A DNA stretch of 64,000 nucleotides, from the NCBI RefSeq assembly GCF_029714425.1, contig NZ_CP121668.1, forward strand, positions 8,887,501-8,951,500, read 5' to 3'. Of this stretch, positions 38,444 through 48,298 are shown piece by piece. The notes below the pieces were generated by a model. It saw nothing but the letters and a program-made list of their open reading frames with translations, made no database searches and was not told the DNA's origin. The position numbers and the translations under genes were made by a program. Numbering within the stretch: position 1 is the stretch's first letter; the number at the start of each line of letters is the position of its first letter. The stretch comes from Bradyrhizobium sp. CB2312 (GTDB lineage: Bacteria; Pseudomonadota; Alphaproteobacteria; Rhizobiales; Xanthobacteraceae).

Positions 38444-39520
38444 TCAGCACTTCACCCGCTTCTGCTCGCGATCGACCGCGGCTTTGACGCCGGCCGAGGC
38501 GCGCGGATATTTGCGGCCGACCTCGCCGAAGGCGGCGCAGGCGGCTTCCTTCTCCTTCAGCGCCGCCAGCGACTGGCCGAGCCGCAGCAGCGCATCGGGC
38601 GCCTTGGCCGATTTGTCGTATTTGGTGGTCACGGCGAGGAAGGCCTCCGCGGAGTCGCGATATTGCTGGCGCTGGTAGTAGCTTTCCCCGAGCCAATATT
38701 GCGCATCGCCGAGCAGCGGGTCGTTCGGATGTTTCTGCGCAAAATTCTTCATGGTCTGCTCGGCGAGCGCGTAGTCCTTGCGCTGCATGTAGCCGATGCC
38801 GAGGTCGAACTCGTCGCGCGGCGTTGCCGAGGGCGGCAGCGTCGTCAGGCCGGTGCCGCCTGATGGCGCGGGATAGCCCTGTTGCGCCGGGGGATAGCCG
38901 GGCTGTGCTGCCGGCGGCACGCCTTGCTGGTAGCGCGGGCTGGTGTTGGCGAGATCGATCGGCTCGCCGGCGTTGCGGCCGCCGGGGGCACCGACCTGGC
39001 CGGTTGCCGGCATCGGTTGCTGGCCGCCGCCGAGCGCGCGCGGCGCGCCGGGCGCATTCGGGCTCTGGCTCGGGTCGAAGGCATCGCCGCGGCGGCGCGT
39101 GCCGGGGGCGCCGGGTGCCGGCTGCTCCTGAACGATCGGCGCGGGAGAGGCGATCTGGGGCTGCTCGTAGCCCGGCTGGGCCGGTTGCTGTTGCGGCTGC
39201 TGGTGGCGGTAGGGCGGCGCGACCTGAGCCGGCGGCATCGCCGCGACATTGGGCACCTGTCCGGGGGCGGCTTGCGCGCCGCCCTCGAGCGCGCGCAGGC
39301 GCTCTTCGAGCTGGCGGTTGCGATATTGCAGCTCTTCGTTCTGGCCGGTGAGCTGGCGCAGCTGGTTCTCGAGCCGCTCGATCCGCATCTCGGGATCGTC
39401 ATCCGACTGCGCCAGAATGGACTGCGCCAAAACAGGCGGGCTCAAGACCACGGGCGAGCACAAGGAGAGCAGCGCGGCGATCGCCGCAGTGCCGGTAAAG
39501 ACCTTAAATCTGGATGACAT
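38444..39520 (-). CDS. cpoB: Tol-Pal system protein CpoB/YbgF
   Basis: A 358-residue periplasmic protein. The signal peptide runs to about residue 35, followed by a coiled coil (MRIERLENQLRQLTGQNEEL) that trimerises in the family. A long Gln/Pro/Gly-rich linker of about 130 residues follows, then C-terminal TPR repeats beginning DEFDLGIGYMQRKDYALAEQ. CpoB links peptidoglycan synthesis to Tol-Pal constriction. The start MSSRFKVF is preferred to an ATG 25 codons earlier because it begins the signal peptide. It follows pal after a hairpin. Confidence 0.94.
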   Translation of the reverse strand: MSSRFKVFTGTAAIAALLSLCSPVVLSPPVLAQSILAQSDDDPEMRIERLENQLRQLTGQNEELQYRNRQLEERLRALEGGAQAAPGQVPNVAAMPPAQVAPPYRHQQPQQQPAQPGYEQPQIASPAPIVQEQPAPGAPGTRRRGDAFDPSQSPNAPGAPRALGGGQQPMPATGQVGAPGGRNAGEPIDLANTSPRYQQGVPPAAQPGYPPAQQGYPAPSGGTGLTTLPPSATPRDEFDLGIGYMQRKDYALAEQTMKNFAQKHPNDPLLGDAQYWLGESYYQRQQYRDSAEAFLAVTTKYDKSAKAPDALLRLGQSLAALKEKEAACAAFGEVGRKYPRASAGVKAAVDREQKRVKC

Positions 39521-39644
39521 CTTGCCCTGACGACGAAAGCGAAATGGCCTGCGACGGAACCTCGACGCGCCACACATTGAAGTGGAGTACGCCAAAAATG
39601 TGACTGCTACAAAGGGGTTTCGGTCACAGATCGCTGAAACGAAA

Positions 39645-39666
39645 CCGGCGCCCTTGAGGGCGCCGG
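39645..39666 (-). terminator. Hairpin after pal
   Basis: A perfect 10-bp stem CCGGCGCCCT/AGGGCGCCGG with a 2-base loop; read on the minus strand it is followed by TTTCGTTTC. It would reduce read-through from pal into cpoB. Confidence 0.7.
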
Positions 39667-39707
39667 ATCATCCGTATCTGAAGCTGAACGGCAGCTGACT
39701 GAAAGCG

Positions 39708-40196
39708 TTACGAGCTCGCGTTCAGCACGGTGACGGCGCGCCGGTTCTGCGACCAGCAGGAGATATCGTTACAGACTGCGACGGGCCGCTCCTTGCCGTA
39801 GGAGATCGTGCGCATGCGGTTCGGATCGATGCCGCGCGAGGCGAGGAACGAGCGCACCGACTGGGCGCGGCGGGCGCCGAGGGCGATGTTGTATTCGCGG
39901 GTGCCGCGCTCGTCGGCATGGCCCTCGATGGTGAAGGAGTAGCGCGGATAGGTCTGCAGCCACTGCGCCTGCTTCTCCAGGGTCACGATCGCCTGCGGGG
40001 TCAGATCGGTCTGGTCGCTCTCGAAGAACACGCGGTCGCCGACATTGACGACGAAGTCCTGCTGACTGCCGGGCGTCGCCGCGCTCGCATTTGCATCCAG
40101 GCCCCCGTTCTGCTTTGCGCAGGCGCCCATCGACAGCGCGATTACCACCACTGCGGCCAGCTTCAATCCCTGGAGGATACGCATAGGATAGTTCAT
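39708..40196 (-). CDS. pal: Peptidoglycan-associated lipoprotein Pal
   Basis: A 162-residue outer-membrane lipoprotein. The signal ends in the lipobox SMGAC, so Cys26 would be acylated. The OmpA-like domain contains the peptidoglycan-binding core FTIEGHADERGTREYN and ARRAQSVRSFLASRGI. GGAGG stands before the ATG. Pal anchors the outer membrane to the wall and is pulled by TolB/TolA. In this genome pal is separated from tolB by two other genes. Confidence 0.97.
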   Translation of the reverse strand: MNYPMRILQGLKLAAVVVIALSMGACAKQNGGLDANASAATPGSQQDFVVNVGDRVFFESDQTDLTPQAIVTLEKQAQWLQTYPRYSFTIEGHADERGTREYNIALGARRAQSVRSFLASRGIDPNRMRTISYGKERPVAVCNDISCWSQNRRAVTVLNASS

Positions 40197-40476
40197 TCGG
40201 AGCCTCCACGCTCACGTTCGTCCACTGCTGTCCGGTCTACAGGGGGTTGGTTAAGCGAACGTTCCGTCAACCTTGACGGAACCTTGCCTCACACGGTCAA
40301 ATGCCCCCAACCTGCGAAAAGCACCCGTCATGGTTAATGGGTTGTAAATGTGGCGCGAGGGTGAAGGCAAGCCGCGCCGGGACGCAAAATGCCGGGTTTT
40401 GCTGGAATTTTGGACAGGAGAGGCTAAGCGGCCACGGAATGCTCGTGAGAACCCCCCATCAGCCCGGGGACACGAC

Positions 40477-41208
40477 TCAAGCCGGGCTGAGCGGCGCTGA
40501 AACGAGCATCGGCCGGGACACGGCCTGGCGCTGGCTGGCACGATCGAACAGCATCCGGCGCTCGAAAGCGCTCGAGCGCATGATCGGAAAGCGGGTCAGG
40601 ACCCGCTCGCGGAGCTTGGCGAAATCCGAGGCCATCAGGACCACCTGGCGCGAATGCCAGCCCGGAAACGGCCGCGGCTCGGTGAGGGTCTCGTGCAGGA
40701 AGACGCGACGATAAAACGCCTGGTGATCCGTCCGCACCATCGCGAGCCCGAGATCGGCCTTGAAATGATCGCAGGCCAGATAGGCCAGCCGCAGCGTCAG
40801 ATAGGGCAGCTCGTGAAACCGCTGGCTCTTTTCGGGGTCCGCGGCAAACCGCGCAGGATCGACGAAAACCTCGCCGCGATCGAGACGAGGGTGAAGAACG
40901 TCGCCGAACAATTCGGATGTGTAGGACATCCGCTGCTCAGACGTCAGGACGTGAAGGCGAAGAGAGCTGCAGAGTTCGCCGTCGAGATAGATGCCGAAGA
41001 TCCAGGCATTGGGCGATTCGTCGTAGACGTCGACGATCCGGTGAGAGTCCGACGGCGAGATCAATCCGCCGTGCAGATAGGCCCGGTAGCGCATCTCATA
41101 GACGGCATCTCGTTCTTCGGGAGTCTCGATGAGACGGTAGTCGACGCGGTCGAACAGCCCGGCCCCCCGCATGTCCTGCGGTGCTCGCGGTTCGGCTCCT
41201 GACTTCAT
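40477..41208 (-). CDS. FeeM-like N-acyl amino acid / acyl-homoserine-lactone-type acyltransferase
   Basis: A 243-residue soluble protein with a GNAT-type fold related to N-acyl amino acid synthase FeeM and LuxI. Visible blocks are YEMRYRAYLHGG, FGIYLDGELCSSLRLHVL and GEVFVDPARFAAD, which match the acyl-carrier and substrate loops of the family in outline. It may join a fatty acyl group to an amino acid or similar amine. The start MKSGAEP has GGGAG upstream. It lies between a GGDEF-EAL gene and pal, inside the Tol-Pal region. Exact substrate is not known. Confidence 0.75.
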   Translation of the reverse strand: MKSGAEPRAPQDMRGAGLFDRVDYRLIETPEERDAVYEMRYRAYLHGGLISPSDSHRIVDVYDESPNAWIFGIYLDGELCSSLRLHVLTSEQRMSYTSELFGDVLHPRLDRGEVFVDPARFAADPEKSQRFHELPYLTLRLAYLACDHFKADLGLAMVRTDHQAFYRRVFLHETLTEPRPFPGWHSRQVVLMASDFAKLRERVLTRFPIMRSSAFERRMLFDRASQRQAVSRPMLVSAPLSPA

Positions 41209-41386
41209 CTGGTACTCCCGACACTGCAAGCAACTTCCGCGAGTGCAGGGGAAGATTAATGAGTCCTTAATAAAATTGCAAAGGATTAGGGCCTTTACGG
41301 TTAACTTTCAGGCCCGCAAGACTCCGGTGACGTGCCAGAAACACACTGGAAATACAGGAGAAAACAGGAGGGCTGCGTGCGCGCCG

Positions 41387-43723
41387 CTAGGCGAAGTAGC
41401 GCGAGGAGATCGCGATGACCTGGGCGTCCGCGATGCGGCGGCCATGCGAGGCGTCGAGCAGCTGACGAATCCGGATCGCCGGCACGGGCCGACTGAACAG
41501 GTAACCCTGCCCTTCGGAGACGGTGCCGTCGGCGCTGATCAGCTCGAGCTGCTCGTTGGTCTCGATGCCCTCGACCACCACCGCCATGCCGAGGTCGGCG
41601 GACAGCCGCGCCACGCCGCGCAACAGCGTCAGCGGACGGTCGGTGTCGATACCCTCCAGGAAGGAGCGGTCGATCTTGACCTTCTGCATCGGGAAATTGT
41701 GCAGATAGCTGAGGCTGGAATAGCCGGTGCCGAAATCGTCGAGCGAGATGCGCACGCCGAGCGCATGCAATTGCGACAGGATGTCGTGGGTGAGCTGGGT
41801 GTTGCGCAGCAGCGAGGACTCGGTGATCTCGATCTCGAGGCGATGCGCCGGCAGGCCTGAGACCTCCAGCGCATAGCGGATCTCGCTCAGCACGTCGCGC
41901 TGGTGGAATTGCTGCGGCGAGAAGTTGACGGCGACGCTGACGCCATCCGGCCACTTCATGCATTCCATGCAGGCGCGGCGCAGGATCCAGCGGCCGAGAT
42001 CGACGATCAGCCCCATGTCCTCGGCGACCGGGATGATGTCGACCGGCGAGACCGTGCCGCGCACCGGATGATTCCAGCGCAGCAGCGCCTCGCAGGTGGT
42101 GATCTTGCCGGACTTGAGATTGACCAGCGGCTGGTAGAACAGCTCGAATTCCTCGTTGGCGAGCGCCTTGCGCAGGTCGAGCTCGAGGATGCGGCGCGCC
42201 TCGACGGTGGCCGCCATCTCGTCGCGGAAGAAGCAGAAGGTGCCGCGGCCGTCGGCCTTGGCGCGGTAGAGCGCCATGTCGGCGTTCTTCAGCAGCGTAT
42301 CGGCGCTGACTCCCTCCGGCGAGGTCAGCGCGATGCCGACGCTCGCGCCGATCTCGACCAGATGATTGTCGATGCGGTAGCGCTCGCTCAGGCGTTCGAC
42401 GATGCGGCGCGCGAGCGCTGCGGCATCCTCCGGCGCAGTGAGGTTCTGCTGGAACACGACGAACTCGTCGCCGCCGAAGCGCGCGACGAAATCCTCCGGA
42501 CGCAGCATCTCGCGCAGACGATTGGCGACCGCGCAGAGCAGCTGGTCGCCGCAGGGATGACCGAGCGTATCGTTGACCTGCTTGAACTGGTCGAGATCGA
42601 TGAACAGCAGCGCCGACAGCCGCTCGGCCGAATGCGAGGCCGCCAGCAGGCACTCGATCTCGTTGCGGAAATGGACGCGGTTGGGAAGCGCCGTCAGCTC
42701 GTCGTAGCGGGCGAGATGGGTGATCTTGGCCTCGGCGTTGCGCCGCTCGGTGACGTCCTCGAGCAGCACCACCGCGCCCCCGTCGGCCATCGGCTGCACG
42801 GTCCAGGCCAACGATCGGTTTCTCTGCGCGTCGGGATCGACAGTCACGATCTCCTTCGCCCGCGAACTCTCGATCTCGGCGACGATCGACTCGCCGCTCG
42901 CAGCCGAGATGGAGCCGGAGGAGACGCACGCCGCCACGATATCGCGCGCGCTGACGCCGCTACGCACGAGCGTGTCGGGCAGGTCGAGCATTTCGCCGAA
43001 GCGGTGATTCATCACCGCGAGTTGCCTGTCGACACCGAACATGCACAGGCCGTGCGGCATGTTGTTCAGCGCGGTGTCGAACTGCCCGGCGAGTGCCGCC
43101 TCGCGTTCGCGCGCCACGACGGCCCGCATGAAGATTCTGTGCAGATTGGCGGAGAGCTGCATGATCGCCAGCAGGAACGCGGCGCTCACGATCGACATCG
43201 CCACGTAGTAGGGCGTGGCGTGCCATGCCAGCGCCACGACCGCCGGCGCGAACATGAGCGCAGCCTGCAGATGGTAGATCGAGGGACGGCCGTAAGCCCT
43301 CCCCGCACCCCCGCCGACAATCCCGGTGGTGATGGACAGCGCGATCATGTGGACGACGGCGTCGTCGGTGCTCACCAGAGCGAGGGAGCACCACGTTCCG
43401 ATCGCGGCAGCCTGGATCACCGCGCCGACCAGATAGCGCTTCTGCCAAAGCGCAGCTTCTTCGGGGGTCAGGCTCGATTTGCGAGGCAGGAATCGCCACA
43501 GATCGAACAGCCGGATCGCTCCGGCCAGTATGATCAGGCCCAGGGTTGCCCAGGTCAGGAGCTGCCCGGTTCTCAATGCAGTGATGGCCGCTCCGATGGC
43601 CACGAAGATGATTCCGGCGAGCAGCGGACCGGGGGCCTCGAAGAGAGAATCGATCTGCGCGGTCGACGCCTTCGGCGCGGCCTGTCCCCGATCGGGTTCT
43701 CCGGTCTGGCTTGCGAACTGCAT
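41387..43723 (-). CDS. Membrane GGDEF-EAL protein with PAS domain
   Basis: A 778-residue cyclic di-GMP enzyme. About six hydrophobic helices (30-205) are followed by a PAS domain (around 220-320), a GGDEF domain with intact RFGGDEF and an RPED inhibitory site five residues before it, and an EAL domain. The EAL part keeps CEALLRW, VNFSPQQF, EITES, DDFGTGYSSL and KIDRSF, so phosphodiesterase activity is expected. It may both make and degrade cyclic di-GMP in response to a membrane or internal signal. It sits between tolB and the FeeM-like gene on the same strand. Confidence 0.92.
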   Translation of the reverse strand: MQFASQTGEPDRGQAAPKASTAQIDSLFEAPGPLLAGIIFVAIGAAITALRTGQLLTWATLGLIILAGAIRLFDLWRFLPRKSSLTPEEAALWQKRYLVGAVIQAAAIGTWCSLALVSTDDAVVHMIALSITTGIVGGGAGRAYGRPSIYHLQAALMFAPAVVALAWHATPYYVAMSIVSAAFLLAIMQLSANLHRIFMRAVVAREREAALAGQFDTALNNMPHGLCMFGVDRQLAVMNHRFGEMLDLPDTLVRSGVSARDIVAACVSSGSISAASGESIVAEIESSRAKEIVTVDPDAQRNRSLAWTVQPMADGGAVVLLEDVTERRNAEAKITHLARYDELTALPNRVHFRNEIECLLAASHSAERLSALLFIDLDQFKQVNDTLGHPCGDQLLCAVANRLREMLRPEDFVARFGGDEFVVFQQNLTAPEDAAALARRIVERLSERYRIDNHLVEIGASVGIALTSPEGVSADTLLKNADMALYRAKADGRGTFCFFRDEMAATVEARRILELDLRKALANEEFELFYQPLVNLKSGKITTCEALLRWNHPVRGTVSPVDIIPVAEDMGLIVDLGRWILRRACMECMKWPDGVSVAVNFSPQQFHQRDVLSEIRYALEVSGLPAHRLEIEITESSLLRNTQLTHDILSQLHALGVRISLDDFGTGYSSLSYLHNFPMQKVKIDRSFLEGIDTDRPLTLLRGVARLSADLGMAVVVEGIETNEQLELISADGTVSEGQGYLFSRPVPAIRIRQLLDASHGRRIADAQVIAISSRYFA

Positions 43724-43935
43724 CTGGTTTGTACGCGCGTCCTGTTTGACGCGTACTTTTACCCAGACCAGATGAAGTCTTTCTGAGGGAACATCGTTAA
43801 AGTCGAGTTGTTTTTCGGCAATAACGAATCTATTTCCGCTTATATATCAATTAGCTAGGCAAGCCTTGCCGGGCACAAGGTAAAGGAACACTTGCGGCTG
43901 CGCGGGGGACGCGAAAAAATCGGTGCTTTTTTTCG

Positions 43936-43967
43936 AAAACATCGCGCGTCTGAACGCGCGATGTTTT
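43936..43967. terminator. Terminator after tolB
   Basis: A perfect 14-bp stem AAAACATCGCGCGT/ACGCGCGATGTTTT with a CTGA loop, 15 bases after the tolB stop. The A/T ends of the stem give a U-run in either direction. Confidence 0.85.
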
Positions 43968-43981
43968 AGCCGCGTGCGCGC

Positions 43982-45346
43982 TTATTGGCCCGCGGTCGAG
44001 GACAATAGCGGCGACCATGCCGGATCGGAGGCGAAGCCCGGCGTCGGCACCTTCAGCTCGTTGCGGCCGGAGATGTCGACGGAGTACAGCGACGGTCCGG
44101 CATTGCCGCCGGGGTCGCGGAAGAACATCAGCACGCGGCCGTTCGGCGAGAAGGTCGGCCCTTCATTGTGGAAGCCGGAGGTGAGCAGCCGCTCGCCCGA
44201 GCCATCCGGCTTCATGACGCCGATCGAGAACTGCCCGCCGCCTTGCCGGGTGAACGCGATGTAGTCGCCCTTCGGCGACCACACCGGCGTCGAATAGCTG
44301 GCGTTGGTGTCGTCCTTGGAGAAGGAGATGCGCTGCGCCGCTCCCCCGCCCGCGCCCATCACATAGATCTGCGACCTGCCGCCGCGATCGGACTCGAAGC
44401 AGATGCGGGTGCCATCAGGCGAATAGGAAGGCGAGGTGTCGATCGCCGGCGTGTCGGTGAGGCGCGTGGTCGAACGCGAGCGCAGATCCATCACGAACAG
44501 GTTGGAATTGCCGCCCTGCTGCAGGCTCATGATCACGCGCTGGCCGTCCGGCGAGAAGCGCGGCGCAAAGGTCATGCCGGGGAAGTTGCCGACGATCTCG
44601 CGCTGGCCGGTCTCGATGTTGAAGAGATAGACCTTCGGATCGCCTTGGCCGAACTCCATGTAGGTGATCTCTTGCGAGTTCGGCGAGAAGCGCGGCGTCA
44701 GCACGAGGTCGGAGCCGCGGGTGAGGTACCGCACATTGGCGCCATCCTGGTCCATCATGGCAAGCCGCTTGACGCGGCGCTCCTTCGGCCCGGTCTCGTC
44801 GACGAACACGACGCGGCTGTCGAAATAGCCCTTCTCACCGGTCATGCGCTCATAGATCTGGTCGGAGATGATGTGGGCGATGCGGCGCCAATATTCCGGC
44901 GAGGTGAAATATTGCTGTCCCGCGAGCTGCTGGCCGGAGATGACGTCCCAGAGGCGGAATTCGGCCTTGAGCCGCCCGTCCGGCTGTCGCGTCATGCGGC
45001 CGGTGACGAGGGCCTGCGCGTTGAGGGTCTTCCAGTTCTGGAATTGCGGGGCGACGTCGATGTTGCTGATGCGCTCGATGAAGGCAGCCTGGTCGATCGG
45101 CGCGAACAGGCCCGAGCGCTTCAGGTTGTTGGTGATGACCTGCGTGACGCCGTTGCCGACGTCGCCGTCGGACGGCGAGCCCGGCACGAAATTGGAGATC
45201 GCGATCGGGATCGGCTGGAATTCGGTGGGATCGATGCGAAGCCGCGGCTGACTCTGCGCGAAGGCATGTCCGCCCCCGAGCATCGCGAGCGTCGACCCGG
45301 TCAGGGTCATGAAGCGACGGCGGTTCATCGATCGAGCGTCATTCAT
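43982..45346 (-). CDS. tolB: Tol-Pal beta-propeller protein TolB, with a Tat-like signal
   Basis: A 454-residue periplasmic protein. The mature part begins [18 protein letters not shown]; it has the N-terminal TolB domain and then a six-bladed propeller with repeated FSPDG/YSPDG and WSPKGD motifs. It binds Pal and links it to TolA. The leader reads [20 protein letters not shown], which has the twin-arginine, hydrophobic and AFA cleavage features of a Tat signal, unlike the Sec signal of E. coli TolB. A terminator follows, so tolQRAB appears to end here. Confidence 0.95.
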   Translation of the reverse strand: MNDARSMNRRRFMTLTGSTLAMLGGGHAFAQSQPRLRIDPTEFQPIPIAISNFVPGSPSDGDVGNGVTQVITNNLKRSGLFAPIDQAAFIERISNIDVAPQFQNWKTLNAQALVTGRMTRQPDGRLKAEFRLWDVISGQQLAGQQYFTSPEYWRRIAHIISDQIYERMTGEKGYFDSRVVFVDETGPKERRVKRLAMMDQDGANVRYLTRGSDLVLTPRFSPNSQEITYMEFGQGDPKVYLFNIETGQREIVGNFPGMTFAPRFSPDGQRVIMSLQQGGNSNLFVMDLRSRSTTRLTDTPAIDTSPSYSPDGTRICFESDRGGRSQIYVMGAGGGAAQRISFSKDDTNASYSTPVWSPKGDYIAFTRQGGGQFSIGVMKPDGSGERLLTSGFHNEGPTFSPNGRVLMFFRDPGGNAGPSLYSVDISGRNELKVPTPGFASDPAWSPLLSSTAGQ

Positions 45347-45369
45347 TGCAAAATTCTTTTGTTCGGATG

Positions 45370-46329
45370 TCACAACATGTCTTTCAGGCCGAAAGTCATC
45401 GGAATGAGCTTCCAGCTGTCGTATTGCTGCTTCGGCATGAACGAATAGACCTGGCATTGCACGATGGCGCGCTTGGCGCTCTCCGCCACCGCCTGCGCGA
45501 TCGAGCGCGACGGCCCCCTCACCGCGACGACGATGGGCTCTGACGCGAGCGAGCCGTCGATCTTCATGGGAATGTCGATGTCGGCTTCGTACTGATCCGC
45601 ATCCTGCCCGTTATAGGTGGGTGTGAAGCAGCGCTTGACCGCACCCTGGAACGCACCGCGCCAGGTCGCGACGTTGTTGGCGGCGGTCCCGGTTGCCGCT
45701 CCCAGCGACGCCGATGCATTCAGCGTGGAGCCGGCGAGCTCATGCCGGGTCGCGGCGCGCTTGTCGAGGTCGCGCTGAATCTGCGCGGGATCGAAGCTGC
45801 GCTCCTTGGGCTTCGGCTGCTGCTGCGGCTGGACCGCGGCGACCTTCTGCTCCACGGGCTTCGGCGGCGGCTTCTTCGTGTCCAGCTTCTTCTGGAGCTC
45901 GGCGATCGGATCTTCCTTGGCCGGATCAGGCTTCTTTTCCTGCGGCTTCGGCTCTTCCTTCGGCTTCGTCTCGGCGACGGGCTTCGGCGGCTCGGGCTTC
46001 TTCTCGACCGGCTTCTCGGCGGGCTTCGGCGGCGGCTCGGGCGTCGAGTTGGTCTTGATCAGCTCTTTCTTCTCGGTGACCTTGCCGACGGCATCTTCCT
46101 CGGGCTTGGCCTCGGCGATCTTCTCGACCTTGGGCTTCGGCTCTTCCTTCTTGCCGGTCTTCTGCCCCGCCATCATCTGCGCGAGCTGGTCGGTGGAGAT
46201 GATGTCGACCGGAAGCGACTCTTCCGGAGCGATGTAGGCCTTGCTGCTAAAGGTGACGAGGCCCCATCCCAGCACGAGGACATGGAGGGCAATCGACGCA
46301 ACGAGTGTCTTGTCGACCTTCACCTTCAC
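45370..46329 (-). CDS. tolA: Cell-envelope integrity protein TolA
   Basis: A 319-residue protein with one N-terminal inner-membrane helix (about 9-28), a long Pro/Lys/Glu-rich periplasmic region with repeated KPKPE-type units, and a C-terminal TonB-like domain ([16 protein letters not shown]). It carries proton-driven force from TolQR to TolB-Pal. The start is GTG and lies five bases after the tolR stop. The mid-region is disordered rather than the usual Ala/Lys helix. Confidence 0.92.
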   Translation of the reverse strand: MKVKVDKTLVASIALHVLVLGWGLVTFSSKAYIAPEESLPVDIISTDQLAQMMAGQKTGKKEEPKPKVEKIAEAKPEEDAVGKVTEKKELIKTNSTPEPPPKPAEKPVEKKPEPPKPVAETKPKEEPKPQEKKPDPAKEDPIAELQKKLDTKKPPPKPVEQKVAAVQPQQQPKPKERSFDPAQIQRDLDKRAATRHELAGSTLNASASLGAATGTAANNVATWRGAFQGAVKRCFTPTYNGQDADQYEADIDIPMKIDGSLASEPIVVAVRGPSRSIAQAVAESAKRAIVQCQVYSFMPKQQYDSWKLIPMTFGLKDML

Positions 46330-46333
46330 CGGC

Positions 46334-46786
46334 CTAGGACCCCTGATCCGCTTCCGTGACGAGCGCCAGCTTCTTGAATCCGGCTCCCGACAGTAGCCCC
46401 ATCACCTTGGCCACCGTGCCGTAATCCGCCTTCTTGTCGGCGCGGAGATAAATGCGCTCCTCGAGCCCGCCACGCGCATCCGTGATCGCCTTCAGCTTCG
46501 GCACCAGCTCGTTGATCGCGATCTCCTGGTCGTTGATGAACACCTTGCCCTTGATGTCGACCGACATCTGGATCGGCTTCTGGTCGTTCTGCTCGAGACT
46601 CTTGGCCTGGGTCTGCGGCAGATCGAGCGGCACGCCGACGGTGAGCAGCGGCGCCGACACCATGAAGATGATGAGCAGCACCAGCATCACGTCGACCATC
46701 GGGGTGACGTTGATCTCGGCCATGACCGGCTTGCGCCGGCTGCGGCGGCCGCCGCCTCCGGACGAACTCGCGACGTTCATGCCCAT
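46334..46786 (-). CDS. tolR: Tol-Pal proton channel subunit TolR
   Basis: A 150-residue ExbD/TolR-family protein. The single helix carries the key Asp in INVTPMVDVMLVLLIIFM, and the periplasmic domain follows with YLRADKKADYGTVAKVM. With TolQ it forms the proton-driven motor. Two ATGs (MGMN) are possible starts. A 144-bp spacer with a dispersed repeat lies between tolQ and this gene, which is unusual for the operon. Confidence 0.96.
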   Translation of the reverse strand: MGMNVASSSGGGGRRSRRKPVMAEINVTPMVDVMLVLLIIFMVSAPLLTVGVPLDLPQTQAKSLEQNDQKPIQMSVDIKGKVFINDQEIAINELVPKLKAITDARGGLEERIYLRADKKADYGTVAKVMGLLSGAGFKKLALVTEADQGS

Positions 46787-46826
46787 GGTCTGGTGCCCAA
46801 ATTGCCCTTCACACTAAAGACCTTTC

Positions 46827-46918
46827 CGTTCCGATGGAATCGGAGCGAGACTCTGTATCCTTGTTTTGACGCGTTTCTTTACGCGAACCGGTACCCACTT
46901 CGCTCGAAAACGCTCTAT
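46827..46918. repeat. Dispersed repeat in the tolQ-tolR spacer
   Basis: A segment with GTTCCGATGGAATCGGAGCG and TTTTGACGCGTTTCTTTACG elements fills most of the 144-bp gap. From memory such units are common between genes in Bradyrhizobium; no second copy is complete in this window. Confidence 0.5.
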
Positions 46919-46930
46919 ACATGCCGTCCG

Positions 46931-47647
<717 letters not shown>

Positions 47648-48298
47648 AAGCAGTATCCTCTCAAGGCGATCGTTACCTGATGTCCGTGACAGCAAATGGC
47701 TGCCGGTTCCCAATTGCCGCGCCAGCACCGGCGCGGCCGGCAAGCCCGCTCAAAGCCTTGTCTGTCTGGGGTGCAGGGGCTGGTCCAAAGCCGGCCGCCT
47801 GCATTCCCTGCCAAGATGTCAAAACTATGGGCCTCGACCTCGGGCTTTGGGCGCGATTGTCCGTGAATACCAGACCCCGCCGATGGTTAATGCCGGGTTA
47901 CCAGGGGTGAATTTGGCTGCCGGAAAGGTAGGCAGCGCAGAGGGATGGCCGTCTTGCCGCAGCGAGGGGGTGTGGGGCGCGGCGGCTGACTTGGGCGCGC
48001 CGCCGCCCCCGGGCGTAATCGGTTCCCTCCCCCCTTGCGGGGGAGGGTTAGGGAGAGGGGTGCCACACGGGGACTCGTTCTGAGGCGCGAAGAAATTGGA
48101 GGCACGCAACGAACACCTTTTTCCGGGCCACCCCTCTCCCCCCCGCCCTCCCCCGCAAGGGGGGAGGGAGCGCAGTGCGGCCCGGGGCTGAAATCGCGCG
48201 TCACCAGATCCTCGCACTCCCTCAGCGGGCACGAGCTGATAGGCTCCGCTCGCGGACAACAACGTGCCGATGTCATCGGCCAGCCCTAAGGAACTCCC
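47648..48298. repeat. Gene-free region with CCCTCCCCC/GGGGGAGGG inverted repeat
   Basis: This 651-bp region between divergent tolQ and ggt has no supported gene. From 48025 to 48169 it carries two arms of about 40 bp (CCCTCCCCCCTTGCGGGGGA... and its complement) flanking a 70-bp centre. The tolQ promoter must lie in the first part and the ggt promoter in the last 120 bp. A related element is at 53828-53960. Confidence 0.65.

Noticed and set aside
48025..48169. Transposon or IS end
   Set aside because: The inverted arms flank only 70 bp with no transposase, which fits a dispersed intergenic palindrome better.
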